A DNA stretch of 5,399 bases from Desulfobacteraceae bacterium (GCA_003354055.1 PIVQ01000527.1:1-5399), one strand, 5' to 3'. Shown: positions 1 through 5,305, counted from the stretch's first letter. Notes: generated from the sequence alone by a model not told the origin. Program-made: numbers and translations.

Positions 1-60
1 AGCTATAGAACACGCACCACAATAGCTTCCGCAGTATGTATCAGGATTGAACATATTCAT
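1..60 (-). CDS. DUF3795-type cysteine-motif protein, 5' end only
   Basis: Only the first 20 codons are inside the window; the gene continues past the left edge. The start is the ATG at 60-58, preceded five bases upstream by a good Shine-Dalgarno (AAGGTG, minus strand), with an in-frame TAA a few codons further upstream. The visible peptide carries Cys10, Cys14 and Cys17 in the context YCGSYCGAC, a C-x3-C-x2-C arrangement. From knowledge of the family, this matches the N-terminal signature of DUF3795 proteins (typically CGLYCGACP), a small family of unknown function whose cysteines probably bind a metal. The gene follows an integron attC site in the correct orientation, so it is probably the next cassette gene. 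With only 20 residues visible, another protein with a similar cysteine cluster cannot be excluded. Confidence 0.6.
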   Translation of the reverse strand, partial: MNMFNPDTYCGSYCGACSIA

Positions 61-117
61 TCTTTCACCTTAGTTCTTAGGTTCATTTTCATCCATCTTG
101 GGTTTATTGCCATTCAC
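61..117 (-). other. Possible 18-codon leader ORF overlapping the next start
   Basis: Between the attC site and the DUF3795-type gene, an ATG at 114-112 opens an 18-codon frame. Its TGA stop overlaps the downstream ATG as ATGA. The peptide begins MAINPRW and is otherwise basic. Its own ribosome binding site is weak (GAGTG next to the start). Short leader ORFs that raise translation of the following gene are known at integron attI sites; a similar role here is only inference. It may equally be a chance frame. Confidence 0.2.
66..71 (-). promoter_or_regulatory. Ribosome binding site of the DUF3795-type gene
   Basis: AAGGTG on the minus strand lies five bases before the ATG at 60. It supports that ATG over the in-frame Met two codons later. 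Confidence 0.6.
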
Positions 118-120
118 TCT

Positions 121-180
121 GTTTAACGGTGCTAATCAGCCGCGCGGCTTTTTGCGTCGGCTGAATTAGCTTTGTTAGGT
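121..180 (-). repeat. attC: Integron attC site (60 bp)
   Basis: Read on the minus strand, the element starts with the R'' box ACCTAAC (180-174; consensus RYYYAAC) and ends with the R' box GTTAAAC (127-121; consensus GTTRRRY). Between them, 131-142 pairs with 158-170 as a 12-bp imperfect palindrome with one extra base (an A at about 165-166 of the plus strand), leaving a short loop at 143-157. The extra base sits on the R'' side, as in L'' of known attC sites, which fixes the orientation as minus. The stop codon TAA of the 96-residue gene lies inside R'', a common cassette arrangement. The three outer bases of R'' and R' do not pair. That is expected in an array, where the last six bases of R' belong to the next cassette. 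Length, boxes and asymmetry all fit, so confidence is high. Confidence 0.85.
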
Positions 181-465
181 GGTTTCTTCTTTATCTTCCT
201 TCTCCGAATGGCTTTCTGAAATTTCGGTTGCTTTTTTATAGTCTTCGTATGAATCAAAAACCACATATTCAACTACACGATCCCATGCAACTGCTCCTAT
301 CTTCTTGGCATTCCAGCCAGATTCAGTTGCTTCTTTAGGAATCTCTCCAACAATGAAAATACGCCCACCTTGGTTTTCGAAATGCGGATTTGTAAGATCA
401 TGATTGAAGGAATCGGCATCTATGAAAATCGATAGCGTTTTGTTCTGAAAGTCTGGGAAATCCAT
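175..465 (-). CDS. Small soluble cassette protein of unknown function (96 aa)
   Basis: This is a short acidic protein without signal peptide or membrane segment. The core (residues 10-80) alternates hydrophobic strands with a GGRIFIVG stretch (33-40), a GAVAWD motif (57-62) and a VVEYVVFDS strand (64-72). A Glu/Ser/Lys-rich tail (82-96) is probably disordered. I do not recognise a named family. The strand-rich layout around GGR and the AW/VF motifs looks like other small orphan proteins encoded in integron cassettes, but that is an impression rather than an assignment. The ATG at 465 is supported by AAGGAG four bases upstream. The stop TAA is embedded in the attC R'' box, so gene and recombination site form one mobile unit. 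The function could be adaptive but cannot be deduced here. Confidence 0.8.
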   Translation of the reverse strand: MDFPDFQNKTLSIFIDADSFNHDLTNPHFENQGGRIFIVGEIPKEATESGWNAKKIGAVAWDRVVEYVVFDSYEDYKKATEISESHSEKEDKEETT

Positions 466-469
466 ATGT

Positions 470-475
470 CTCCTT
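470..475 (-). promoter_or_regulatory. Ribosome binding site of the 96-aa cassette gene
   Basis: AAGGAG on the minus strand, four bases before the ATG at 465. The spacing is a little short but the match to the anti-Shine-Dalgarno sequence is strong. Confidence 0.6.
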
Positions 476-494
476 TATTTGTTCCTCACCTAAG

Positions 495-552
495 TTGATT
501 AACAGACCTGAGTATCTGAATGGTATCCGACCTGAAGTTCATATTGATTAAC
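495..552. repeat. Short direct repeats next to the cassette edge
   Basis: TTGATTAAC occurs at 495-503, immediately outside the proposed cassette edge, and again at 544-552. GACCTGA occurs at 505-511 and 529-535. On the minus strand the first repeat contains GTTAATC, one base off the attC consensus GTTRRRY. The rest of the 466-656 gap shows no attC palindrome, terminator or convincing promoter. The repeats may be chance or traces of earlier recombination. Confidence 0.2.
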
Positions 553-656
553 TTTCAATTTCCATCAGTAACACCAAGAAAGACTACTGTAAAGGGATTT
601 CAAATTGCAAGAGCATCACTCTACACACGCAGTTTCATGGCTTTGACGGAGCAAAA

Positions 657-2009
657 TTAGCTGAGCGGGTGGGTGTATTGTGAATTCCAGTCGCGGTCGA
701 AAATTTCTTGCAGCTTCGCTACCAAGCCCGTGTGATCGGCGTTGAAACTACTCCCTGCGGTATTGGTAAAATACCCCCAGGTCATGTTGGAGGTGCCGAT
801 ATTGATACGCTCATCGGTAACAATGTACTTGGTATGGTTCACCCGCGAATGGCCGGGGAATTTGCGGTCGGCCCCTTCGGTGTCGTCCCAGCCCGGAACA
901 CGAAAAAGACGGATTTCCAGGCTGCCGCAAACCACGCTATGATTTACCGCGGCCGCAGTTTCCCTTAAGCCCCGCAGAAAAGGTTCGATAACGGGCTTGG
1001 TATGCGCCCATTTGCTGATCATCAACCGTGCGTGGACACCATTGGTAATCACCGCCCGCAGCACGGCATCGATAAGCGCCGGCCACCATGCGGTAGTCGC
1101 GGGTTGTTTTCGGTAGAAGCTTACCGGCGCCCAATCCATGACACTGACACACACGCTTTTTTTGGCCTTTAGGATAGTATGCACCAGCCCGTCACCGTCA
1201 TAGGAACGGTCCGGGGCGCAGACTTCCACCGGGCAGCCCGTGATGAACAGGCCCCCCTTTTCATCGTTGAGAATAGTTTCCATTGGGGTATGAAGGTTAT
1301 AAGGGGTCTTGAGTTCAGGTTTATCCAGCGGCGAAGGCCTTCGGTCCGGGATCGGAACCAACGGTGACCATGCCGGAACTTTTCGCGGGAAACCATAACG
1401 GGAATCATTTACCTTCAGGGTATGGGGTTGCAGGCCGGTAAACTCCCACCAGCCCTCATAATACCGGGTCACGTCAGCCGCCACCTCGGGGTGCTCTTCC
1501 AGGACTATGCCGATTTCCTTGACCTGGGTCAGGGATTTCCAATCCATGTTGGCGGAGCCGAGGTAAATATTTTTACTGTCGAACACCCAGATTTTCTGGT
1601 GCATGATGCCGCCGCCGAACCAATCGCTCATTTTAATTTGATGGATATCCACCTGGTCCGGGTACTTGTCTTTCAAGGCTTGCGATTCCGGGGTCTTGTT
1701 ATTAAACCCGGGGCTCTCGATAATACGCAGCCGAACCCCCCGTTCTGCGGCATGTTCCAATGCCTTGAGCAACTTTTTACCGGAGGGCGCGCCCAAAGCG
1801 TCGAATTGCTCCTTGGTGAAACCGGTTTCATCCTTCGATGTAGTGTCCGGGGTAAGCGCCCAGTACATGGCAGTGAGATCGATGCTTTCCGTGGCCTGGT
1901 CTGTTAATTCCGCCAATACGTTCTTGGTATACTTCACTCCAGGCGTACCTTCAAGATCTTCCATCCCGGTGGGTATGGATTCAACTAAATATGCTTTGCC
2001 TTCTCCCAT
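657..2009 (-). CDS. PLD3/PLD4-like phospholipase D superfamily protein (450 aa)
   Basis: The protein has two HKD catalytic motifs. The first is H137-x-K139-x4-D144 followed by GSAN (151-154) and MDWKSLTQVKE. The second is H392-x-K394-x4-D399 followed by GTSN (405-408). Both are intact, so an active enzyme with two half-sites is expected. The match extends beyond the motifs: LVESIP near the N-terminus (8-13), the YW pair (49-50), SLTQVKE (159-165), the MISKWAHTKP region (330-339), VNHTKY (390-395), TAGSS (417-421) and DRDW (438-441) all recall animal PLD3 and PLD4. Those are 5'-3' single-strand nucleases of lysosomes, and poxvirus K4/F13 are relatives. Here the animal N-terminal membrane anchor is absent and no signal peptide is seen, so the protein is probably cytoplasmic. 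The second motif has Asp where the animal proteins have Glu. I place the start at ATG 2009, with AAGGA seven bases upstream; an in-frame TTG at 2039 is a poorer choice. Nuclease activity is inferred from homology; lipid activity remains possible. The gene is GC-richer than its neighbours. Confidence 0.9.
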   Translation of the reverse strand: MGEGKAYLVESIPTGMEDLEGTPGVKYTKNVLAELTDQATESIDLTAMYWALTPDTTSKDETGFTKEQFDALGAPSGKKLLKALEHAAERGVRLRIIESPGFNNKTPESQALKDKYPDQVDIHQIKMSDWFGGGIMHQKIWVFDSKNIYLGSANMDWKSLTQVKEIGIVLEEHPEVAADVTRYYEGWWEFTGLQPHTLKVNDSRYGFPRKVPAWSPLVPIPDRRPSPLDKPELKTPYNLHTPMETILNDEKGGLFITGCPVEVCAPDRSYDGDGLVHTILKAKKSVCVSVMDWAPVSFYRKQPATTAWWPALIDAVLRAVITNGVHARLMISKWAHTKPVIEPFLRGLRETAAAVNHSVVCGSLEIRLFRVPGWDDTEGADRKFPGHSRVNHTKYIVTDERINIGTSNMTWGYFTNTAGSSFNADHTGLVAKLQEIFDRDWNSQYTHPLS

Positions 2010-2016
2010 GTTTTTA

Positions 2017-2021
2017 TCCTT
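2017..2021 (-). promoter_or_regulatory. Ribosome binding site that fixes the PLD start
   Basis: AAGGA on the minus strand lies seven bases before ATG 2009 and decides the start in favour of that ATG over the TTG at 2039. It lies within a small inverted repeat: CCTTT (plus strand 2018-2022) pairs with AAAGG (2026-2030), so in the mRNA part of the site could be masked by a 5-bp hairpin. Confidence 0.6.
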
Positions 2022-2059
2022 TCTGAAAGGGGTCCCCAAGAATCTCTATAGCCTTAACT

Positions 2060-2143
2060 AAAAAAGCCTTTACGTTGTTAGGGTATTTAGATAGAAAGGC
2101 ATCGACTGTCAACTTTGTAAACCTGAAGTCTTTGCCTTTCTAT
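2060..2143 (-). promoter_or_regulatory. Attenuator-like inverted repeats between the MAM and PLD genes
   Basis: A perfect 11-bp inverted repeat pairs 2091-2101 (ATAGAAAGGCA) with 2133-2143, and the 31-base loop contains a further short GACT/AGTC pairing. On the minus strand the second arm contains GCCTTT. This could instead pair with AAAGGC (2071-2066), which is followed directly by six T (2065-2060). The two pairings exclude each other, which is the layout of an attenuator or a switchable terminator. The terminator-side stem is only 6 bp with a loop of about 23 bases, so it is weak. Alternatively, the large palindrome is simply the 3' end structure of the 734-aa gene or a decayed recombination site. 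Confidence 0.35.
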
Positions 2144-2161
2144 GCACTTTCCCAAAATTTG

Positions 2162-4366
2162 TTACTCGATCCGATAGTTGATTACAAAACTAGAAATCTC
2201 TCCGGATGTAGGTCCAAATTGTGGATGATGTGTGCCATTCCACAATGCGACGTATGTATCGGTATTATAAATATAGGGTTTTAGCAAAAAACCAACATAA
2301 TTACTCTGTCCTACTAAAGAATTGACATAATCAGTGACATCTACTGTAATTCGTTGGTAAGTAGAATTATCTTCAGCAATCAGGTTATCATGTGTGAAAT
2401 CTGACAGTTGGATAATACCGTCTCCTGAGTAGCCATGGAAGTAGACAAGCCCCCGGGCAGAACCCTCGATATCTAATCTTAATTCTGCAGATTCTACCAC
2501 TACATTTGCTGCATTGTTGATAATATTTTGAGGTAATTTAAATTCAAATGCTCCCCAAAATACCGCTCTCTTAGTTGAATCCAGGCTTTTGTAACTTTGA
2601 ATGACTACATGATCCTGATAAACAGTGCGCTCCAGATATTCATCTATTATGCCATCGACTACCCAACCATAATTTGCACCACCATCTACTCCGTGTCCTG
2701 CTGTATAAGGAAAAACAGTTGTAGCAAATACACCATCACCAACATAGATATTAACTGTGGCGCTACTGGAAAAAGCGGCATCAGAAACTGACACTATAAA
2801 GACATTGGTACCTGTATCGCTATTGCTTGGAGTACCTGAAAGAGTTCCATCTGGGTCGACATATAACCAGGCAGGTCCTGATATTTTACTGAAATACAAT
2901 AGGTCGCCATTCGGATCAACAGCATCGTTTGCAAGACTGTCATTATATGGTATATCAATAATTGCAGTAGATTTAGTTGTTGGATTATTCAGAAAAACAG
3001 GGGCAGGACCCGCAGGAACACTCGAAATTTCGACATTATCAATAGCCATATCACCAGTATATCCGCCAGCGGCTATAGCATGGAACCTGATCTGTGAAAC
3101 ATTATAAGCACTTAAATCAACATCTACAGATGTATAAGCATCTCCATTACTTGACTGCTGTTGACCAGAGATTGACCAGACATCATTGATCCAGGAACCA
3201 CCAGATAGCACATCTATCGCCAGGACCCCAATATCTGATCCATACATGTGGTATTGAAAGGCAATATGGATGTTTGTACCTGTGATACTTGGGCCTTGTA
3301 GTATTGCTGTATCACCAGAGATGTAAGCATATCCGCTGGAGGTTTCCAGATACATATAATATGAACTGCCATCTGCGCCGTTGGAAGGCCCGGTGCCGGA
3401 TGAGGTCGTACCACCATAGTTACGAGTCCAGTCATAATTGTCACCCGAAGACACATTACTCCAATTACCAAGCCCGGATTCAAAATCATCACTGAATAAA
3501 ATTATTGGTGTAATGTTATCATTGACAGTGATTTCTATAGTGGCCGTACTTGTTAATATACCATCAGAAACCTCTACTATAAAACTGTTAAGTCCCACAT
3601 CACTATATTCTGGAGTACCCCTTAATTCACCATTTGCAGCGACATTTAACCAGGCAGGTCCTGATATTTTACTGAAAGACATTGAGTCACCATTCGGATC
3701 AATAGCATCGTTAGCAAGACTATCACTATAAGGTTGATCCTGAATTGCCAAAGGTTTGACTACTGGGTCGCTGTTAAAAACAGGGGCAACAGGGCCAGTA
3801 GGGATACCCCAAATTTCGACATTATCAATAGCCATATCACCAGTATATCCGCCAGCGGCTCTAGCTCTGAATCTGATTTGAGAGACAGTATAAGCACTCA
3901 AGTCCACATCAACAGCGGTATAAGCTACGCTATTGCTGATATGTTGTTGCCCCGTAATCGTCCAGACATCTTTAATCCAGGTGTCGCCTTCGAGTACGTC
4001 TACTGCCAGCGTCCCCATATTGGCCCCGTACATGTGGTATTGGAATGTCAGGCTAATATTTGTTCCGGAAATCGTCGGACCCAAAAGTATGGCCGCATCA
4101 TGCGCGGTATATGCTGATCCGGATGAAGTTTCCAGATACACATAATACGTACTGCCGTCTGCGCCGGTTGACGGGCCGGTGTTACTTGAAGGCGTGCCGC
4201 CAGAATCGTGTGTCCAATTTTTGTTGTCTCCGGTTGTCACATTGGACCAATTTCCATATCCTGACTCAAAATCATCCGAATACACTAGATTGGATGATTG
4301 CGCAGGAGAACAAAACAGCCCCAAAAATAACAACATACTGATGAAATACAAATAGAATCTCTTCAT
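2162..4366 (-). CDS. Secreted MAM / Ig-like repeat surface protein (734 aa)
   Basis: A Sec signal peptide (1-24; basic start MKR, hydrophobic core 4-18, likely cleavage after AQS) leads to two tandem units. Each has a MAM-like domain (about 30-186 and 292-447), with a DDFESG-GNW start, TGPS-GADGS, the QYHMYG strand and an ending GGYTGDMAIDNVEI. Each is followed by a putative Ig/cadherin-like domain of He_PIG type (about 196-282 and 455-543), with SLANDA-DPNGD, FSKISGPAWL and GTP. The last 185 residues hold a different beta-rich domain resembling DNRLRE/CBM-like modules, with VESAELRLDIEG (623-634), HGYSGDGIIQLSDF (644-657) and VDVTDYVNSLVG (675-686). MAM domains mediate adhesion in animals; in bacteria they occur in secreted adhesins and polysaccharide-active enzymes. 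No catalytic domain, LPxTG, PEP-CTERM or membrane anchor is seen, so it is probably exported to the periplasm or outside and binds sugar or protein. The start ATG 4366 has AAGGAG seven bases upstream. Confidence 0.85.
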   Translation of the reverse strand: MKRFYLYFISMLLFLGLFCSPAQSSNLVYSDDFESGYGNWSNVTTGDNKNWTHDSGGTPSSNTGPSTGADGSTYYVYLETSSGSAYTAHDAAILLGPTISGTNISLTFQYHMYGANMGTLAVDVLEGDTWIKDVWTITGQQHISNSVAYTAVDVDLSAYTVSQIRFRARAAGGYTGDMAIDNVEIWGIPTGPVAPVFNSDPVVKPLAIQDQPYSDSLANDAIDPNGDSMSFSKISGPAWLNVAANGELRGTPEYSDVGLNSFIVEVSDGILTSTATIEITVNDNITPIILFSDDFESGLGNWSNVSSGDNYDWTRNYGGTTSSGTGPSNGADGSSYYMYLETSSGYAYISGDTAILQGPSITGTNIHIAFQYHMYGSDIGVLAIDVLSGGSWINDVWSISGQQQSSNGDAYTSVDVDLSAYNVSQIRFHAIAAGGYTGDMAIDNVEISSVPAGPAPVFLNNPTTKSTAIIDIPYNDSLANDAVDPNGDLLYFSKISGPAWLYVDPDGTLSGTPSNSDTGTNVFIVSVSDAAFSSSATVNIYVGDGVFATTVFPYTAGHGVDGGANYGWVVDGIIDEYLERTVYQDHVVIQSYKSLDSTKRAVFWGAFEFKLPQNIINNAANVVVESAELRLDIEGSARGLVYFHGYSGDGIIQLSDFTHDNLIAEDNSTYQRITVDVTDYVNSLVGQSNYVGFLLKPYIYNTDTYVALWNGTHHPQFGPTSGEISSFVINYRIE
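2738..3493 (-). repeat. Intragenic repeat unit 2 of the 734-aa protein
   Basis: This is the second MAM plus Ig-like unit (residues 292-543). It is a diverged copy of 3521-4279, but two stretches are identical at the DNA level: 50 bases (3025-3074 and 3811-3860) and 31 bases (2864-2894 and 3647-3677). The offset between copies is 786 bases for the first stretch and 783 for the second, so one codon has been gained or lost between them. Confidence 0.8.
3521..4279 (-). repeat. Intragenic repeat unit 1 of the 734-aa protein
   Basis: This is the first MAM plus Ig-like unit (residues 30-282), the partner of the copy at 2738-3493. Silent and replacement differences are spread through most of the unit, but the stretch coding for the GGYTGDMAIDNVEI end of the MAM domain is unchanged in DNA over 50 bases. 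Confidence 0.8.
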
Positions 4367-4545
4367 TTTTTCTCTCCTTGATTTGATAATTTGAAGATAT
4401 CACAATGAAACCCTGGCAGGATTGTATTGAAGCGGATGACGCCAATCATCCCGGAAAATGCCCGGTACGCGGAAATTAAGTCGCCCTGGCCGAGAATTTT
4501 GCGGCATTTCAAAAGCTCATCACGGTTCGAATTCACATATACGCC
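4363..4545. other. GC-rich intergenic block with ambiguous short frames
   Basis: The roughly 190-base gap between the 100-aa and 734-aa genes is GC-richer than both. On the minus strand a frame from GTG 4536 runs 57 codons (including KCRKILGQGDLISAYRAF) to a TGA that overlaps the ATG of the 734-aa gene as ATGA. It lacks a good ribosome binding site. On the plus strand ATG 4405 starts a 24-codon frame ending at 4479 (peptide starting MKPWQDC), and the same frame continues open after the stop. GGATGA (4434-4439) and TCATCC (4446-4451) form a small hairpin. Several frames being open at once fits a GC-rich gene remnant or a dispersed intergenic element better than one clear gene. Confidence 0.3.
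4374..4379 (-). promoter_or_regulatory. Ribosome binding site of the 734-aa gene
   Basis: AAGGAG on the minus strand, seven bases before ATG 4366. It is a near-ideal site and supports the start that gives the complete signal peptide. Confidence 0.7.
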
Positions 4546-4556
4546 ATATAAACCTT

Positions 4557-4859
4557 TTATTGCGTACTATCGATTATGAAACCTCTATTTGACATGTCGT
4601 TATAGAAAAAATATCCATCGTTTAGACCATGTTTTGATGCTACAGAGTCAACAATCGTATTGGCTGCACGTTTAGCAAAAGAACCATAAATTCTAAAAAA
4701 AATCACCGACGCAAAGATACAAGGAAAAATTGAAACAAACATACCGGTACCAAAACTATCCGTTTTTTGTACAACCACGGCACACGATCCAAAACCAAGC
4801 ATAGGAAGAACGAAGAGTAACCAACCAACGATCATAAAACTCTTGAATAAAGCTGGCAT
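4557..4859 (-). CDS. Small two-helix inner-membrane protein (100 aa)
   Basis: Two hydrophobic segments, about residues 7-30 and 39-57, are separated by a short polar loop (QKTDSFGTG). The positive stretch after helix 2 (RIYGSFAKR) predicts that the N-terminus and the 40-residue C-terminal tail are cytoplasmic. The tail (residues 66-100, KHGLNDGYFFYNDMSNRGFIID) looks like the start of a small beta-type domain that ends abruptly at STQ. I do not recognise the family. Reading on past the TAA gives KVYMAYM before a second stop, which could be the natural continuation of a final strand, so a slightly shortened protein is possible. The ATG at 4859 has AAGGA ten bases upstream, and a candidate promoter lies 78-107 bases upstream. 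AT-rich codon use differs from the PLD gene. Confidence 0.7.
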   Translation of the reverse strand: MPALFKSFMIVGWLLFVLPMLGFGSCAVVVQKTDSFGTGMFVSIFPCIFASVIFFRIYGSFAKRAANTIVDSVASKHGLNDGYFFYNDMSNRGFIIDSTQ

Positions 4860-4869
4860 AATGAAGAAA

Positions 4870-4874
4870 TCCTT
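4870..4874 (-). promoter_or_regulatory. Ribosome binding site of the 100-aa membrane protein gene
   Basis: AAGGA on the minus strand, ten bases before ATG 4859. The spacing is somewhat long but usable. Confidence 0.45.
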
Positions 4875-4936
4875 TTCGGATAAATGAGTATTGAAATTTT
4901 ACTACGAACTATTTTATTTTCAAAAGAACTGGGAAG

Positions 4937-4966
4937 TTTATGCCATCTTTTTCGAGCTAATGTCAA
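4937..4966 (-). promoter_or_regulatory. Candidate sigma-70 promoter for the 100-aa gene
   Basis: On the minus strand a perfect -35 box TTGACA (4966-4961) is followed after 18 bases by CATAAA (4942-4937), which matches four of six bases of the -10 consensus. It points at the 100-aa gene and lies just after a terminator-like hairpin, as expected for the start of a new transcription unit. The -10 match is only moderate. Confidence 0.4.
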
Positions 4967-5000
4967 TAACTACTTCCACACTATGCTGGTAGATCACGTT

Positions 5001-5031
5001 GAAAATAACCGGTGAAATCCGGTTCATTTTC
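5001..5031. terminator. A-tract / U-tract hairpin, possible terminator
   Basis: The left arm GAAAATAACCGG (5001-5012) pairs with 5019-5031, with one bulged base and a 6-base loop (TGAAAT). The stem is GC-rich near the loop and A- or T-rich at its base, so it could end transcription in either direction. It lies about 70 bases downstream of the stop of the interrupted gene and ahead of the candidate promoter of the 100-aa gene. The T run is short and broken, so this is a moderate call. Confidence 0.4.
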
Positions 5032-5101
5032 GTTTGTTGGAATTAAATAAAATGTCTCCAGATTTTGCGGCGCTTAGATTATCTGTTGGTCACCATTTTA
5101 C

Positions 5102-5282
5102 TTAATTTATAACAATTCCATTTTTATCGTTAATATGTTTAATAATAGGATTCCCTGCTATAGATTGATGAACATTATATGATGAAGTGTTCTTTATATT
5201 AGAAACAGACAGAATACCATCCACAATTGAAAGGTCCGCAGTGATTAGAGCCTCATAAGTCGGCTGTGGCTCACTATATGGT
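5102..5282 (-). pseudogene. 3' remnant of a gene interrupted by the insertion sequence
   Basis: An open minus-strand frame of about 60 codons runs from the insertion-sequence boundary to the TAA at 5104-5102. It has no start codon with a ribosome binding site. It begins with a proline-rich stretch (PQPYSEPQPTYEA), like a linker, followed by a hydrophobic/polar beta-like tail (LITADLSIVDGILSVSNI) ending GIVIN. Extending the frame into the element meets a TAA at 5290-5288, a few bases inside the proposed element end, so reading breaks at the insertion point. The 5' part should lie beyond the element, outside the window, or be deleted. The product is not recognised; a linker followed by a strand-rich end would suit a surface or secreted protein, but that is a guess. 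Confidence 0.6.
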
Positions 5283-5305
5283 TGCGGTTAACCCCGATTT
5301 TTAGA

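Larger units (their letters stand above)
127..493 (-). mobile_element. Integron gene cassette carrying the 96-residue ORF (367 bp)
   Basis: The downstream edge is the G of R' (base 127), where integron integrase cuts G/TTRRRY. The R'' box ACCTAAC predicts that the cassette's own other end should read TTAGGT. Exactly this hexamer occurs on the minus strand at 493-488, 22 bases before the start codon. That gives a one-gene cassette of 367 bp, a normal size. The base before TTAGGT is C rather than the expected G, and no palindrome typical of an attC precedes it, so the upstream edge is less certain than the downstream one. Confidence 0.6.

Noticed and set aside
16..20. Lipobox in the signal peptide of the 734-aa protein (Cys at residue 19)
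   Set aside because: The residues before the cysteine are G-L-F; Phe directly before Cys does not fit a lipobox, and an AQS signal peptidase I site follows.
1422..1907. 161-codon open frame on the plus strand inside the PLD gene
   Set aside because: It is antisense to the intact HKD domain and its peptide has no recognisable domain; GC-rich coding DNA often leaves such frames open.
2010..2039. TTG start at 2039 for the PLD protein (460 aa)
   Set aside because: ATG 2009 has AAGGA seven bases upstream and starts just before the conserved LVESIP region; the extra ten residues add nothing recognisable.
2051..2083. CCTTAAC ... GTTAGGG pair as attC core boxes
   Set aside because: Each 7-mer misses the consensus at one position and only 18 bases lie between them, too short for the L boxes and loop of an attC.
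2757..3107. Plus-strand open frames within the 734-aa gene, repeated at 3438-3731
   Set aside because: They are the antisense shadow of the two repeat units and appear twice only because the sense gene is duplicated.
5001..5031. Imperfect palindrome with one bulged base as a second attC site
   Set aside because: No RYYYAAC or GTTRRRY box lies at the right distance on either side; the nearest, GTTGGAA and GTTGAAA, break the consensus. A terminator-like hairpin is the better reading.
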